From assembly GCF_026230105.1 (NCBI RefSeq), contig NC_079477.1:16125001-16189000 (forward strand): a DNA stretch of 64,000 bases, read 5' to 3'. The notes below the pieces were generated by a model. The model had not been told where the DNA came from. It ran no database searches and worked only from the letters and a program-made list of their open reading frames with translations. The position numbers were made by a program, and so were the translations under genes. Positions 1-13,600 of the stretch are shown here, piece after piece. The DNA comes from Diorhabda sublineata. Its lineage: Eukaryota > Arthropoda > Insecta > Coleoptera > Chrysomelidae. How positions within the stretch are numbered: position 1 is the stretch's first letter; every line of letters begins with the position of its first letter.

Positions 1-240
1 CACATTTCGGCTATCGCCTTGGCTAAAATTCATAAGTCTAATCCCCAGATCTGGCCCCCAGCGAGTTTTTCCTATATCCTAGTTTCATTGACAGGAGCGA
101 GATTTTCACCAGACATAAACGCCTATTTCGATGTGATAAGGATAACTATTATTTGGAAGATTGAAAAGTTTAGACCATTGCTGGACTAAATGTATAGACG
201 TAAAATAAGACCAGGTCTTTGTCTTTGTCAACCTCTTAGT
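1..240 (+). mobile_element. mariner transposase relic (3' part)
   Basis: A decayed reading frame begins HISAIALAKIH, continues through a corrupted proline/leucine-rich stretch where mariners have PPYSPDLAPSDY, and ends near WTKCID. This order matches the last third of a mariner transposase. The same family occurs at 56.6-57.3 kb. The 5' part lies outside the window and no terminal repeat is visible. It is a fossil upstream of the first exon of the + strand gene. Confidence 0.6.
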
Positions 241-522
241 ACGTTACTATCACGTATCTAATACACCAAGAATAAAAGCAGTTTTTGATAATCCAGCGCA
301 ACCTCGGCACGTAAATTGTCGGATTACAACAGGTATATTTCATAATTTCTGACAACAAAAAGAAAGAAATCGCAGGATACATATAAGGTTTTAAATATTT
401 TAATACAAAAAATGGGTCATAATTAATTAAGTAGCGAAATATATATAAGTTGGTATCAGTTCATTGTTGTTAACTAATATCCATCTGGATTAAAACAACT
501 TTCATTCATCTTCTCATTGCAG

Positions 523-721
523 CACTTCCTCAAATGCCAATGACAACACTAGATGCAGAAATACAAGAAGAAGAATATCAATTGCCGTTTTTTAAAAGTG
601 ATATCACAGATTATCCTGGTCCACCGTATTATTTGTGCAATATACTGGAAAAAAGAAATATTCCGACAAAGTATTATTCAACTCTAGATACAGTAGTAGA
701 AAAAGAATCTGCAGAAACCAG
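523..721 (+). CDS. unknown + gene, exon A
   Basis: Acceptor ttctcattgcag ends at 522 and donor gtaagt starts at 722. The exon opens with two bases of a split codon and leaves phase 2. It encodes an acidic, Tyr-rich stretch containing DAEIQEEEYQLPFF and DYPGPPYYLC. The ATG at 534 is internal and is not needed as a start. Confidence 0.7.
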
Positions 722-3700
722 GTAAGTGATAAAATACTCCAGTTCAAAATTAACGTACTTATCACTATATGTTTGCATCTTCGATATGTTATTTTATTTC
801 TAATTGTGTGTGATCTAATACAACAACGCAGGTAATTATCCTTGTGTTTTCAGTAAATATTGCATTTAAATAGATCTATTTCAATCTAAGCAAAACCCAT
901 TCTAACAGAATAGCATACCTCGTTTGAAATCAGTAACTTGCGCTCTCTAAGCTAACATTTGAGTATCAATTTCATTTGGGTAATCTAACTCAGATTTTGC
1001 ATATAACATGCATCAAACCTCAACGGTAGGGAGACTTCACCGATCGACGGCAATGCTTCGCTCAGTATTTATTATTTCCTGCCAAGAGATTAATGACAGA
1101 GGATTCCAGATCTTAAATAAGGTGAAGAAACGGTATCTTCAATTATAAAAGACAATCTCTTAGACACCGAAATTTTAATTACTTAAATAAATAATCCAAA
1201 AATATGATACGAGGCATCGTATTATCTCGAATCAATATTGTACATCCGAACATTTCAACTTTTTTATCGAGAAGTCATACATCGTAATAAACGTTATCCG
1301 ATAGACAAAAGCGAAGTTACAGGAGGAAAAAATATTGACCTGCCCAGTTCCATTCTTCTTCTTCTTCCCCCTCAATTTTACTGGAATGATCTTAATTTAA
1401 GCTACTAAGCTATTCCAGCGAAATGTTCACTAAGCTTACTTGAAACCAAACACCAAGATCACACTAGACTAACAAACAGAACCTTCATATGTGTTTGACG
1501 ATACTAACTTTGCTCAAAGAAATCTCGGTTCTATCACTTCTACTAGAAACGTCGTTTTTGTAATTAACTCAACCATTATCGTGATAGCTAATCTTTTTGA
1601 CTCTTTCTAGGACCCTCGACACTGTCTGTCTTTCACGATCGTTTATATTGCTCTTAATGTCGTCATACCTCTGAAAAGCTCCACACTATTATACAATATT
1701 ATGTGATCGAACATATCAATGTATGCCTTGGACATTTTATAATATACTATTCATTTTGGTTTCTGTCTTTCGCCATTTTGGTGTGATACTATATTATGTA
1801 CCTGCGAAATTACGTCCATTTTTGTTAAGTGTTTGATTTATGTCACATTTGTGGTATTCAACTTTCTTTTAGTTCAAAGAATTCCTATCAATTGTATATG
1901 TATTTCTAAAAATTACATAATTCAAGCACCAAATCACCTCTTTATCAATCTAAACTAACAACCATCCAATAGATTTTGCATAGTGAGAATCCGGCTCTTA
2001 TCGAAGGGGTGGTTATTTCGCTATCTTCATATCTCGAACCAATAATTCACAATATTTTTTGCATGGCATCTGTACTTCTTGATAAGCTTTATTTATTCCG
2101 AAAATCAAAGTTCATAAATTTCCACTTACATTATCGTCTTTTTTTTTGTAATTTCTTAAAAATATTCTATGGCTGTTTAGTTCTATAGGTGAAAGCCAAG
2201 TAACAACGAAAAGTAGAATAGCCTATCTATCATTTTCATAATATGTTTTTAGAATAGATCTCTACTCATGAAATGCGCCTAAAAATAAAATTCTAACTAA
2301 GTAAAGACACAAATAAAAGAAAATCTAAACATAAAGTAAACGTAAGAAAATTACAATGAATAATAAAATCTTTGAGAATGAACATTTTTATATATAATAT
2401 ACATTACATATATGTACACAGTAAGCAATAGTCTTCTATAATGACCACAGCAGCTTCTCATGGTTTACTTTTGATAGTTAAAACAGAAATTATTACATTT
2501 TTGACAATCGCTAGTTGAAATATATCACATCACTCAATAAGTCGTGTAACTGCCACACAAATGGCGCTACCATTGTCAAATCCATATGACGCTTATAAAG
2601 TAACAGCTTTCAAAAGACTATGTGTGAAATTTCATGAAATTTCGATTAGTCAGAAAAAAGTGACAGTCATTCAAGTGAAACTACTGTTGTTATTTTCAAA
2701 AAAAAGGATTCAAAACAATTTAGTGTGTTAATTTATCATTGCTTCTTGGTGAAAAAAATACTGTACAAACTCAGTAATGGCTTGTGTTATCCCGACTCTG
2801 CTTCATCAAAAAGAACCATTTGTCATTAGTTTGCTGAATTTAAGCGTGGTCCTACAGACACCGATGATGGAGAACGTTTTGGTGGTCCAATTGAGGTGGT
2901 TACTCCAGAAAACATCAAAAAAGTCCACAAATTGGTTATATCTAATCGAAAATTGAAATAGCTGAAGCCGTAAAGATATTAGAGGCCATTGTTTTTACAA
3001 TTATGCATGGACATTTAACTATGAGAAAGCATTTTCGCATAGGATATCGTTTATTGACTATCTCCAAAAAGGAGAGACAATCAATAGCGAATACTACCTA
3101 GAGTTGTTGGATCGTTTGAATGCAAAAATCAAGAAAAAACGGCCTCGAATGTCGAAGTAGAAACCACTGTTTCACCAAGACAATGCACCGATTCACAAGT
3201 CGATGGCAACGATGGTTAAATTGAACGAATTACACTTCGAATGGCTTCATTCACCGTATAGTCCAGATTTGGCCCCTAGAGTCTACTGGCTATTTGCTGA
3301 TTTCAAAAAAATACTAGCTGGTAACAAATTCATCTCTGCAACAAAGCTGGAATGATTGTTTATTATTTAACATATGGCTCAAATATTAAATATTAAACTG
3401 TTAATACTCTGCAACCAATGCACGCCAAACACGAAAAAGATTTTTAATGTACTTTATTATTTTAGTTCTAAAGGTGAATTTTCTGATATGGAAAATGGAA
3501 GTGGATGCTCTTCTGCAAGATCTAAAGAATCGTCCAGGTCATATCAGACATCGGCAGCCTCTTCAATAAAAAAACTATTCCAGTCTAATGCAGTAGTGTA
3601 AGTAAGGAGAATGAATATTTTCATATCAGATAAATATACTCGGTTTTTATTCTTTGTGTTAAAAATATAGTTATTGTGATGAAAAGACAATAAATAAATT

Positions 3701-6700
3701 AAGAAAGTTGGGAAAATATTTAAGAACTTTGTGTCGACATCATGAGAAATGAAAACCTTAGCATCAATTTGTATAAGTTTTTTATTCAAAATACTCTTGC
3801 ACACTACAAATTCAATTAAATAATTAGACAAAGAAGTGAAGTGAATAAAAAAGATTTTACATTAAAGATTTTATTATTCTTTGCGTTGCAATTTCATCAG
3901 TTTAATTCAGTTTAATTCCTCCTAATTCCTTATCGCTGTTTTATTGTTTATATACGTGTATGTAAATATTGGGATATCATGTACATCTATTGTTTCTTGT
4001 TGCGATCCCTGTTGTTCTGTTAAGTTCAGAATATTGAATGAATGTAGCTGCCAGAGATCTTTTATTTCTTCTCGGATTTGAGTTTCCAAAGAAAATTTGC
4101 TTAGAAATAACATTAAAATTTAATTTTGTTACTTACAAAGAATATTGTACCTGTTAAATTTCCCCATTCCATGTGTAATATGACAGTGATCTTTTTTATC
4201 AATTTGGAATTAATTCTCCTTTTTTGATGCTGCTGGAAGCTGTTGACAATGAAGAAGTCATCACTTTAATGTGTACCAAAAATTTGCAATGGCTATAAAT
4301 TTTAAAGAATAGACTATCAGGAATCAAATCAAAGCCACCGAGATTGATAAGATGAAGATGTAAAATTATATGAAATCACTATTAGCAGTCTATCAATCGG
4401 AATATCATTTGGTTCAAACTATACTATTTTCTTTTATTATTGGTTATAAAGTGAGTGGCTCGAAATTTCTAAATTTCAATCAAAAGATCTAATGAACTCA
4501 TCATAAGGTTTTATTCACAGCTCTCTTCGATTATAAGCGCTGCATGGTGACTTCTTGTGAGTAGGTCGGTTGATAAAAGAGCAATATTAAAAGAAAACGT
4601 GGGTCAAAGCAGTTTGTGGCTTTTGTATTGCAATAATATACCGACCTCAGAGCACTTAATTTGCTATACGTATGACGCGCTCATGAATGGACAAACTCTG
4701 TTCTAATCATAGGAAAATAATCGTAGTTATATATGATATAAATGAATAATAGCCGTACTCTGATAATTAGAACTGGGATTGGTGGGAGAGAATAGATATT
4801 AATGTATAATTAATATTTCTCAATGTGAATTATGAAGTCAACACATGTCAGGTTTTTTTAACTGATTACAACATCAGGCAAATATGATTGTTATGCTTCG
4901 TCAATCCAAAAGATTGATTATTTTAACGACGTTTTATCGCTATGGGCAGTTTCAGCAAAAATAATTGTACTTTCGCTGAGGGTGTCAGTAATAGCCAAGC
5001 TGATGTATGCAAAAGAGAAAAAACCTGCAGTTTTGATGGTTTATACAATTGGTATTTACTTATGTCAAGTTATATATAAATAAAATAGATTTTTTTTTGC
5101 TTTTTGAGGATGTAGCCTTCATTTTGTTTTTTTCTAATAATTCAAAAAGCAGATGTTACTTCTTTGCCTCATTGAAGCATCAATGTTATCATTGAATAGA
5201 ATACCCATTAACGGACTAATTTTTTTTCATTACCCGCAATCAAAGTATTTTCTATTTTAAACCCTTTTAACTTCACATCATTTTTTTAAATATGGTAAAT
5301 GCAGCTTTATACACACTAACGGATTCAGTCGGTAACAAATTATTTTATGTAATTTCTGCTTGCTCCATTATTTTAGGGAGTTCACAATCTAGCTCAGATT
5401 CTCATCTTGTGTTGTAAACTAAAAATTGATTAATGATTTAATTTAGTTTATTTGAATTGAAACAACAAATGTGTATAACATGTTTTTGAATAACCAAAGG
5501 TTTGACTACCAACACACATCTCCCACTGAAGGGGCGCATGAAATAAAACTTTTCAATGAAATATCCGAAATGGGCAGAAATATGCAGTCATTAGAAATTA
5601 AACGTAGTGTAGAGACTATAGAAATTAAAAGAAAAGTAGATACACCGGAGCTTCGAAGGATAAAAGGGTGAGTATTAATTATTCGAACCGTAACACGAGT
5701 TATAAACTTTTTTCTATCTACTTCCATTCTCAGATTTTATTTTTGTTGTTTAAAAAAAAATCTTGTCTACAACTTATATTATAATCATTGATGTTTGACA
5801 AATTATGAAATAAATTCTGGCAAAGGTTTTTCACTCAAAGTGGCAGACTAACATTTACCAATAGGATCATCAATATAAAAAAATTCTCATAGCTCGCATC
5901 GTAGACAAAATTAAAGAACTTATGAATTACTCCACAAAATTTAACGAGTTATAAGCGTAAATTGTGTACCTATAATGTGCTTAGAGTCTAAAACAAAAAC
6001 TTATAAACCGGTTCAGTGAGGATAGCGTAAAATTTGATTTTTAGCTAGAACTAAAAAACAAGTACATGCTAATTAGCATGTAACCGTCTCCAACGATACC
6101 AAGTATCCTATGAGTAAATGAGCAGAGCATCGAAAGAGTCAAAAATATAACTGAATATTCATTAACACATACTTGAGACCACATAACATTTTCTCCAAAA
6201 TAAAACTTCTCATATATAGCTAGCTATAATAACTTGTAAAATACAGGAATAATTTTTGTATAGGCATAAAAAAATATTTTTATCTTATTGCTTATATCCT
6301 AATAGAATACAACCAAATCACCAAACCTCCGGCAACATTAGTATTTATTAGGAGGATGAAATTCAATACGAATTATTAAAAATTCTCAATTTTACGAATG
6401 CTTGAAAAACAATCTCTAACCATAACATTTCACAACTGTTAATAGTAGGTTACCAAGGGTTAACTTTGTTGTATATTAAGAGAGCTGTTACTTAAGTTTT
6501 GAGATATGGCAACACTTATGTAAATATGTCAAATCTGACGAGTTCTATTTGAGTTGTTTACAGACACTTGGAAAAATCAAATTCGTCAAAAAATTGAATT
6601 AAATCACTAACATTTTTGTGCGACGATTTTCTATGACGTTCGACGTAGATTAAACCAACAGCAGTATGCCGATCAACCCACTTCGACTTTTGTTGATGAG

Positions 6701-7541
6701 CACCATCTCGAGCTACCGAATTTCGAAATTGAACAACAATCGACAGTATGGGTCTTTCAAGACGAGCCAAACCCAACAAAACTTTTTTGCGCATGAAGCA
6801 CTTCGAAGCAAATTGTCGCCTCTTTTTTCGCAGTAACTGGACACTCGTTCCATTAGAGCAACGAAAAATTGTTAGTTCTGTATGGTTCATCAGCATTTGT
6901 TTGTGGGTGAGGGTGAGGGTGTTCGAATAAATCAGGGAAACAAGTCGCAGAAGACGAATCTCCACCACAACAATGCGAGTTCTTACACATCAGTTCAAAC
7001 AAAAACGTTTTTGAACAGTCAAAACATCGAATTGATGGGTCATCCGCCTTACAGTCCTTGTTTGGCACCCAATGATTTTTTTTTTATTTTCGCAGATCAA
7101 AAAAATTGCTAAGTTAACGATTTGGAGGTGTCTCAATCGAAATGAAAAAATATATTGATCTTAATGAAGAATATTTTGAAATACAATGAAAGCATAAACA
7201 ATTATAAATACTTGTTTCTATTGGACTATCTTAAAACTTAAATAGCAACCCTCGTAACAAAGAAAAACCTTTCTTCAGTTCTTAGCCGCCATGGCCAATT
7301 TCACTCGTACAGAGTAAGAGTAAGTAGAGTAAGATTGGATAAATAAATTAATATTTTTCAAGGAAAATAAAAGGTCATTTTATTTTTGAACAACACTTTC
7401 GATTTTTTAGTCGAATTTTTCAAGGAAAAATTAGATTATTACGGTAGGCATGACTAGAAGAAAAATGGGGGGCACATCATTTTTCCCATCCCATGTTTTG
7501 AGACCTTCTGAACACGATTATGATGGTTTTTCGAATGTCTT

Positions 7542-7622
<81 letters not shown>

Positions 7623-10600
7623 GAAAAAAGTCCAGAAAAAGTTTAACTAGAGGGTTCGAACTTCGCATGCAAGTAGGGGTGATGTTGAAGAATTGTCTTT
7701 CTCAAGTTCAAAGTTTTCTTCTTTAGTTCTTCTAGCACAAAACGCCCGAAATCATTTTGATCGTTGTAGTTGTTAAACTGGACCGCCTCCTATTTAATGA
7801 ATAATACGAGTATGATCGTTGCTATGGTGATTTTTTTTACTTCCCATTTTCGAAATTTCTTGTCATTATGACAATTTTTCTTTGTTGTCAATTCGAATTG
7901 AACAAGAGGGTTCGAGACCACCGGGTCTATTGAAATTATGAATTTTCATTCGAGAGAGAGAGAGTTAACTTGTGAAATGAAAAGTTATTGAAGAATAGCA
8001 AATTTTCCATATAAAGAAATAAGATTGAGAATTGATATCATTTCCAAGAAATTCATTTTATGGAAAGATTTGTTTGGGTATTAGTTAAATTCTTCATTCG
8101 ACGAAAAATTCGACTTTCGTGATGGAGCTCTGCTGCTCACGGCTTTTTTTTATTTTACTCATTACTTGATTATTTCAATTATTGCCAGAATCTATTTTAG
8201 CATTGAAGATAGTAAAACTAATCGACAAATTATAATTTTAGGTCAGGCGATTCAAATGAAGATACGCATTCATATCTGTATTCGAGCTATAAACATGAAA
8301 TTTTACCACGAAAAATAGAACAAACATCGCAGTGCAATATTGAGCCAGTTAAAAACAGTAAGTCAAAAAACAATTGCTTAATTTTACATAATAATTATTT
8401 ATACATCAAAGCACTAACTTCACACCTACTTTTTGTCACAAGGCTGGAGATTAGTTGCCAGGACGTTTAGCGAGGCAACTAACTAGAAGTGTAACAAAAA
8501 GAGACTATAGTGCCGCTTTGAATTCTATATATTTTTCGAAATGGCCCAGATTCAAAAGTACTTGCGAAAATATTTGGAATTGAGGCGGACAGAATAGTTA
8601 TGAGTGTTTAATTACACAGCTGAATAATATAATTATTTTTCAAAAATTGGCATGCAAATCTTATTTCTTTTCTCTTATTTATATTTATAATAATGGAACA
8701 ATTGAAATTATTCAATCTCATACTCAAAGAAAAGTCGAAACGTCAAAATTTATCTATCTTTTAAAAATTATCAAGAAAAACTAATTTTAAAACAGAAGGA
8801 ACTCAAAATCAAGAACATTTAGACGCATTAATACATCAAAAGGTCTAAGAAATAAGGAATTTAATTTTTGAATTTTGAACTCCATTTCAAGAATTTTTAC
8901 AAGCTTTAATAATATCAAAATTCACCGGAAATCTTAATTAATTATTTCCCAGTAGATGAATACATAAGTATTCGAAGGCTCAAAAAAAATATATTGGAGT
9001 TAGTCCACTTTGGTGTGCATCTAAATATTCTTGATTTTACGTCTCTTCTGTTTTATAATTAGTGTTTTTTTAATAATTTTTAAAAGAAAGATAAATTTTG
9101 ACGTTTCGACTTTTCTTTAAGTATTTATCAAAATATGATATTGACACTGATAATTTGCTTATATATATTGATTTATAGATCACCTTCATCATAAATATCA
9201 AAATAAGGATGAAATCAACTTAGAACTTTGTTCTAATAAGAAAAATTATTTTTTTCCTATTCCTTACATCTTAAATATATAGCAGTAATCAATTACATTA
9301 AAATTATGTGTAGTCTTATTAGAATTTACAAAATAGAACTATAAATTCTACCTAAATTATTTAGATCTTTTTTTATCATTTATAGCTTTTTCGTTCTTAA
9401 GAATGTGAACCATTTCTAAAAATTCCCTCTTTCGTGTATTAGATTCCGTTTCAAGAATTTTTCAATCTTTATAATTGAATTTATATTTTTTTGATATTTC
9501 ATGGTTCGTTAACGCAGTTCTATTTTTTTATCGTATTGATTAGTTTTTTTAATAATTTTTGAAAGATTGATAAAATTGACGTTTCGACTTTTCTTTAAGT
9601 CTTTATCAAAATATGATATTGACACTGACAATTTGCTTATTTATATGATCTATAGATCACCTTCATCATAAATATCAAAATAAGGATAAAATCAACTTAG
9701 AACTTGAAAAAATTAATTTTTTTTGTTCCCACATCTCAAATATATAGCGGTAATCAATTAAATTTATTAGAATTTACAAAATAGAGCTATAAATTTTACT
9801 TAAATTACTTACTATTATTAGATTCCGTGTCAAGAATTTTTGAATCTTTATAATTGAATTTATGTTTTATGACATTTCATGGTTCGTTAATGCAGTTCTA
9901 TTTTTTTTATCGTATTGATGACCTCTTACTCTATTTTCTAAATACTGAGATGTTTGCCCTATGTAGACAGCGTCACAATTAGTACAAGGCACTTGATACA
10001 TAATATTACTTCTTCTATTTTTTGGTGTTTTAGATTTTAATTTAGTGAAATATTTGGATAATGTATTATGTCCTCTATGACTTATACTAATATCATATTT
10101 ATTGAAATATTCGATAATTTTGTTTTGTATTAACTACGACCTCATTTAGCTGCTTCGCATTGTGCTTTTGTTAACCCTATTTACTCTTTATCTATTTTGA
10201 AAACTGACTTTAAAAATACTCAAGTAGTTCACATATCTTTTCGACATTTCTACTTAATTATTTATTATAATTAACTTTAATTGTAGATCTGCCTAGTAGA
10301 ATTCCAATTAGACCAGAAAGCAGAAGTGCATTGAAAGTCCCAACAATTGGTAAGATAATCATTAAAGTAATAATATTATTTATGTACAAACATTATCTGA
10401 GAAGTTTTCTTACAAAATTAAATTGTGAATCTCCTCCAATCATTATCGTTAAAATCATCTTTTCTCATCTTATTCGATAAATCTCAATTAAATTACAATT
10501 AATGCAAAATCCGGTAAATAAATTTTTATAACAGTACCGCAATCATTTCATCTAATATACTCTTATACTCTTGTGTTTAAACAAGCAATGACAAGTTTGA

Positions 10601-13600
10601 ACCTGTTGCGATGACAGTCCGCTTTGGACGAATTACAATTCTACGAGGATGTATTGAAAAATTCTTAGCCCACTATAGAAATAAACAAAATTTCAATGTC
10701 AAAATATTTTATTACTCAACATATTCTCCTCTTAATTGGATACATTTATTACAGCGAACCTGCAACGTCTCTAGACCTTTAAAAAAAAGTTTCTTCTTGC
10801 TCTGCAAACGAGACCTCCACAGCTTTTATTACCTCCTCGTTGGAAGAAAATTTACGAACTTTTAAACTTTTTTTCAGTTGAGGAAAGAGATGATAGTTGG
10901 AAGGAGCCAAATCTGGTGAATAAGGAGGGTGTTCTAGTAATTCAAATCCTAAATCACGAATTTTTTGCATGGCAACATGAGATTTGTGTGCAGGGGGGGT
11001 GTCATGCAAAAACAATACACCTTTGGATAGCTTTCCGCTTTCCACCAAACTTCTTAGGTCTTGGAGAACCAGAATGTTGCCATTCCATCGATTGTAGCTT
11101 TGTTTCTGGATCGTAGGAATGTACCCAAGTCTCATCCATAGTAACAATTCGGTTTAAGAAGTCTACATCGTTTTCAAATCGAGCACAGATTGAACGCGAT
11201 GCTTCTACCCTTGCACGCTTTCGGTCAACATTCAAACATTTGGGGATCCATTTTGCAGCAATTTTTCTCATGTCCAAATTGACGTGAACTATATGATGAA
11301 CGCGTTTGTATGAAATCTTCAGTGCTTCATATATCCGTTTTAGCCCAATTCGACGGTCTGATAAAATCATGTCATGAACTAAATCGATTTTTCGGGGACT
11401 GACACAGAAACTGGCCTTTCCGATCGGTCATCATCTTCAATGGAAAATTTACCTCTTTTGAAGCTTCCAGTCCAATTTTTCACGGTCGCATACGAAGGAC
11501 ATTAATCACCAAGGGTATTAAGCATAGCTGCTTACCTCTTAACCCTTTTAAATACAGGTACTTGATGATAGCTCGATACTCCAATTTTTCGATTTTCGTT
11601 TACTTTTTTGCGTCAAACTTTACACTGAACCTTCTAATAAGTTATTGTTCGTTGCTATGGTAACGCAATATTTTGTTTATGCATAGAACTGGTCTAGGCT
11701 AACTAGATTTCAATACATCCTCGTACCTGAGAATCGAAACTATTAAGTAGGCAGCCATTCATACCTCTTCTTCTCCAATGCGGATACTCGAACCCCTAAG
11801 ACTATCATTTCATAATATAGTTAATACGCATTAATTTATTAAGTACTCCCAGAGCTTTCAGACTCGTTGGAAATCATTTATCCCTTCCTTAATTGGAAAG
11901 AGGATTTAGTGACTTAATCACTGAAAATGAAAATATGTGAAAGTATACAAATATTTAACTTACTTCACCTCACACTCGCCCTTTTTCAAAGCAAAAAAGC
12001 AAAAAGTAGAGATTAAGGCCCGAAGCCAGCACAACTCGACTGCTCCGTAATCCTTCCGTAGTCCTTCAACCACAAAAATGAAAATGTGTAGAAAATTGAC
12101 ACACCCGTTTACTAAAATAAGCATTTGACTTTAAAAAAACCTAGAAATTAAAATCGTATGAGGTATCATTTTGGAAGAAGTTTAGCAAGAGCCAATTTTG
12201 CAAGATTTTTGATTGATTGAAAAAAATTGTTAAATTTGAATGGCATTAAAAGGCTCTGCCTTTCTGTATATCCGGATTTCATTGCTAAAATTGTTACTGG
12301 AGTTGAATCTATGCCTATGCAAGAACGGGAAAATGTAGTTTCCGTTTATTATCTCTAAAAATTACAAAAAAAAGTTAGATCGAAAGCTATACATTTTTCA
12401 ATTATACATAGAAATATACTAACATATTTCGAATTCCATTAATTCCACATTAAGTGATTTTCTCGATCCTTTTTATTTTCAAGCTTCTAATCCGTCAAGT
12501 AACAACTAAATATGCACAGTAGCCTATTGTGCCACACTCAACTCTCGCGCGGCTGGCAAGCCTTGGGCTCGTGTGTTTATCTTGTCAACATTTTAATTGC
12601 AATGCCAAACTTCTGTGCACAATCATTTATTACTACACGAGAATAATAGCTTGAAAATGAAAAGTATCGAAAAAATGGCCGGACAGAAAATATTTAAAAA
12701 ATATGTTCGACAGCTGTTGCAAAATATTCCGATTGCTCGTTGACTCGACTATGAAGTAGAATTGTCTCCAAAGTTTTAGTGATAGCTCGTCCCAATGAAA
12801 TTAATGGATTTGAAGATAGACAATAAAGAAAGCAGAGCTAAATGCGGGATACTACGGAAGTTTAGAGTGTCATCGATGACTCTAGGAGGAAGTCTCTTCT
12901 AAAGAGACTAAAGTTAGTCTCTTCCCAAATAGCAACTATACTAACTCCGAAGGAATGAGCTTTCTGCAGCAGTCAGAAATATTTAACTGGAAAAATAATT
13001 ACCATTAAAGGAAATACGTACGTTGGATAATGCTGTATGTCACCAAGATACTAAGAAATTACGCAGGCAGGTTATTTGCATCATGTGTTCAGCTCCAATA
13101 CAACTAAAGGAAACTTTTCGGCTGCAATCACTTCTGCACTCCACAGAAGGTTAATACCAGTGAGTACAAACCTTTTGAGCTGAATAAGAAAAATGAGAAC
13201 AACAAATGAAAATAATCAGTAGTTGAATCTTGTTCGCTTACTTCATAGATGAAAAAGTTAAGACGACGGAGTGATAATTATGGAATATATGATAAAAAAG
13301 GTGAGGTAAAGACAGCAGTGATGAAGGAGGAGCGATTGCAATAACAACCATACTCATTCATTTTACACTGTTACAGAGATCAACCTCTTCATTTAGACTT
13401 TTTGTTGGTTTATTATACAAATAAATATTCACAAAGAAACCTCCAACGTTGTGAGAAAGTTCTCCATACTCACATAAGTAGCATCTTATTGATATAATTG
13501 AAATATGGCACACAAATGGACAATTGTCCTTAGAACTTTTCCTATTCTTCAGAACTAAGATCGACTTAAGTTCTAATATTCAAAAATATTGACATGAGCC

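Larger units (their letters stand above)
9065..9925 (-). repeat. direct duplication of PLE 3' unit (C-terminal codons plus terminal repeat)
   Basis: Two head-to-tail copies, about 9065-9540 and 9543-9925. Each holds, in - orientation, a stretch like DKKNRTALTNHEMS followed by KILDTESN, then tail sequence with tgatattgacactga, then acttaaagaaaagtcgaaacgtc. They differ by scattered substitutions and indels; the copy at 9065 retains more of the protein end (FLEMVHILKNEKA). Tandem terminal units of this kind match the pLTRs of Penelope-like elements. Confidence 0.7.

Noticed and set aside
7520..7726. 68-codon + frame of Tyr-Ile repeats
   Set aside because: Translation of the (TA)n microsatellite; not a gene.
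7905..7930. ggttcgagacc, similar to a tRNA B box
   Set aside because: No A box at the right distance upstream and no cloverleaf arms can be drawn.
12036..12870. Possible inverted-repeat element with actacggaag ends
   Set aside because: Only a 10-base match, no coding remnant and no target duplication seen.
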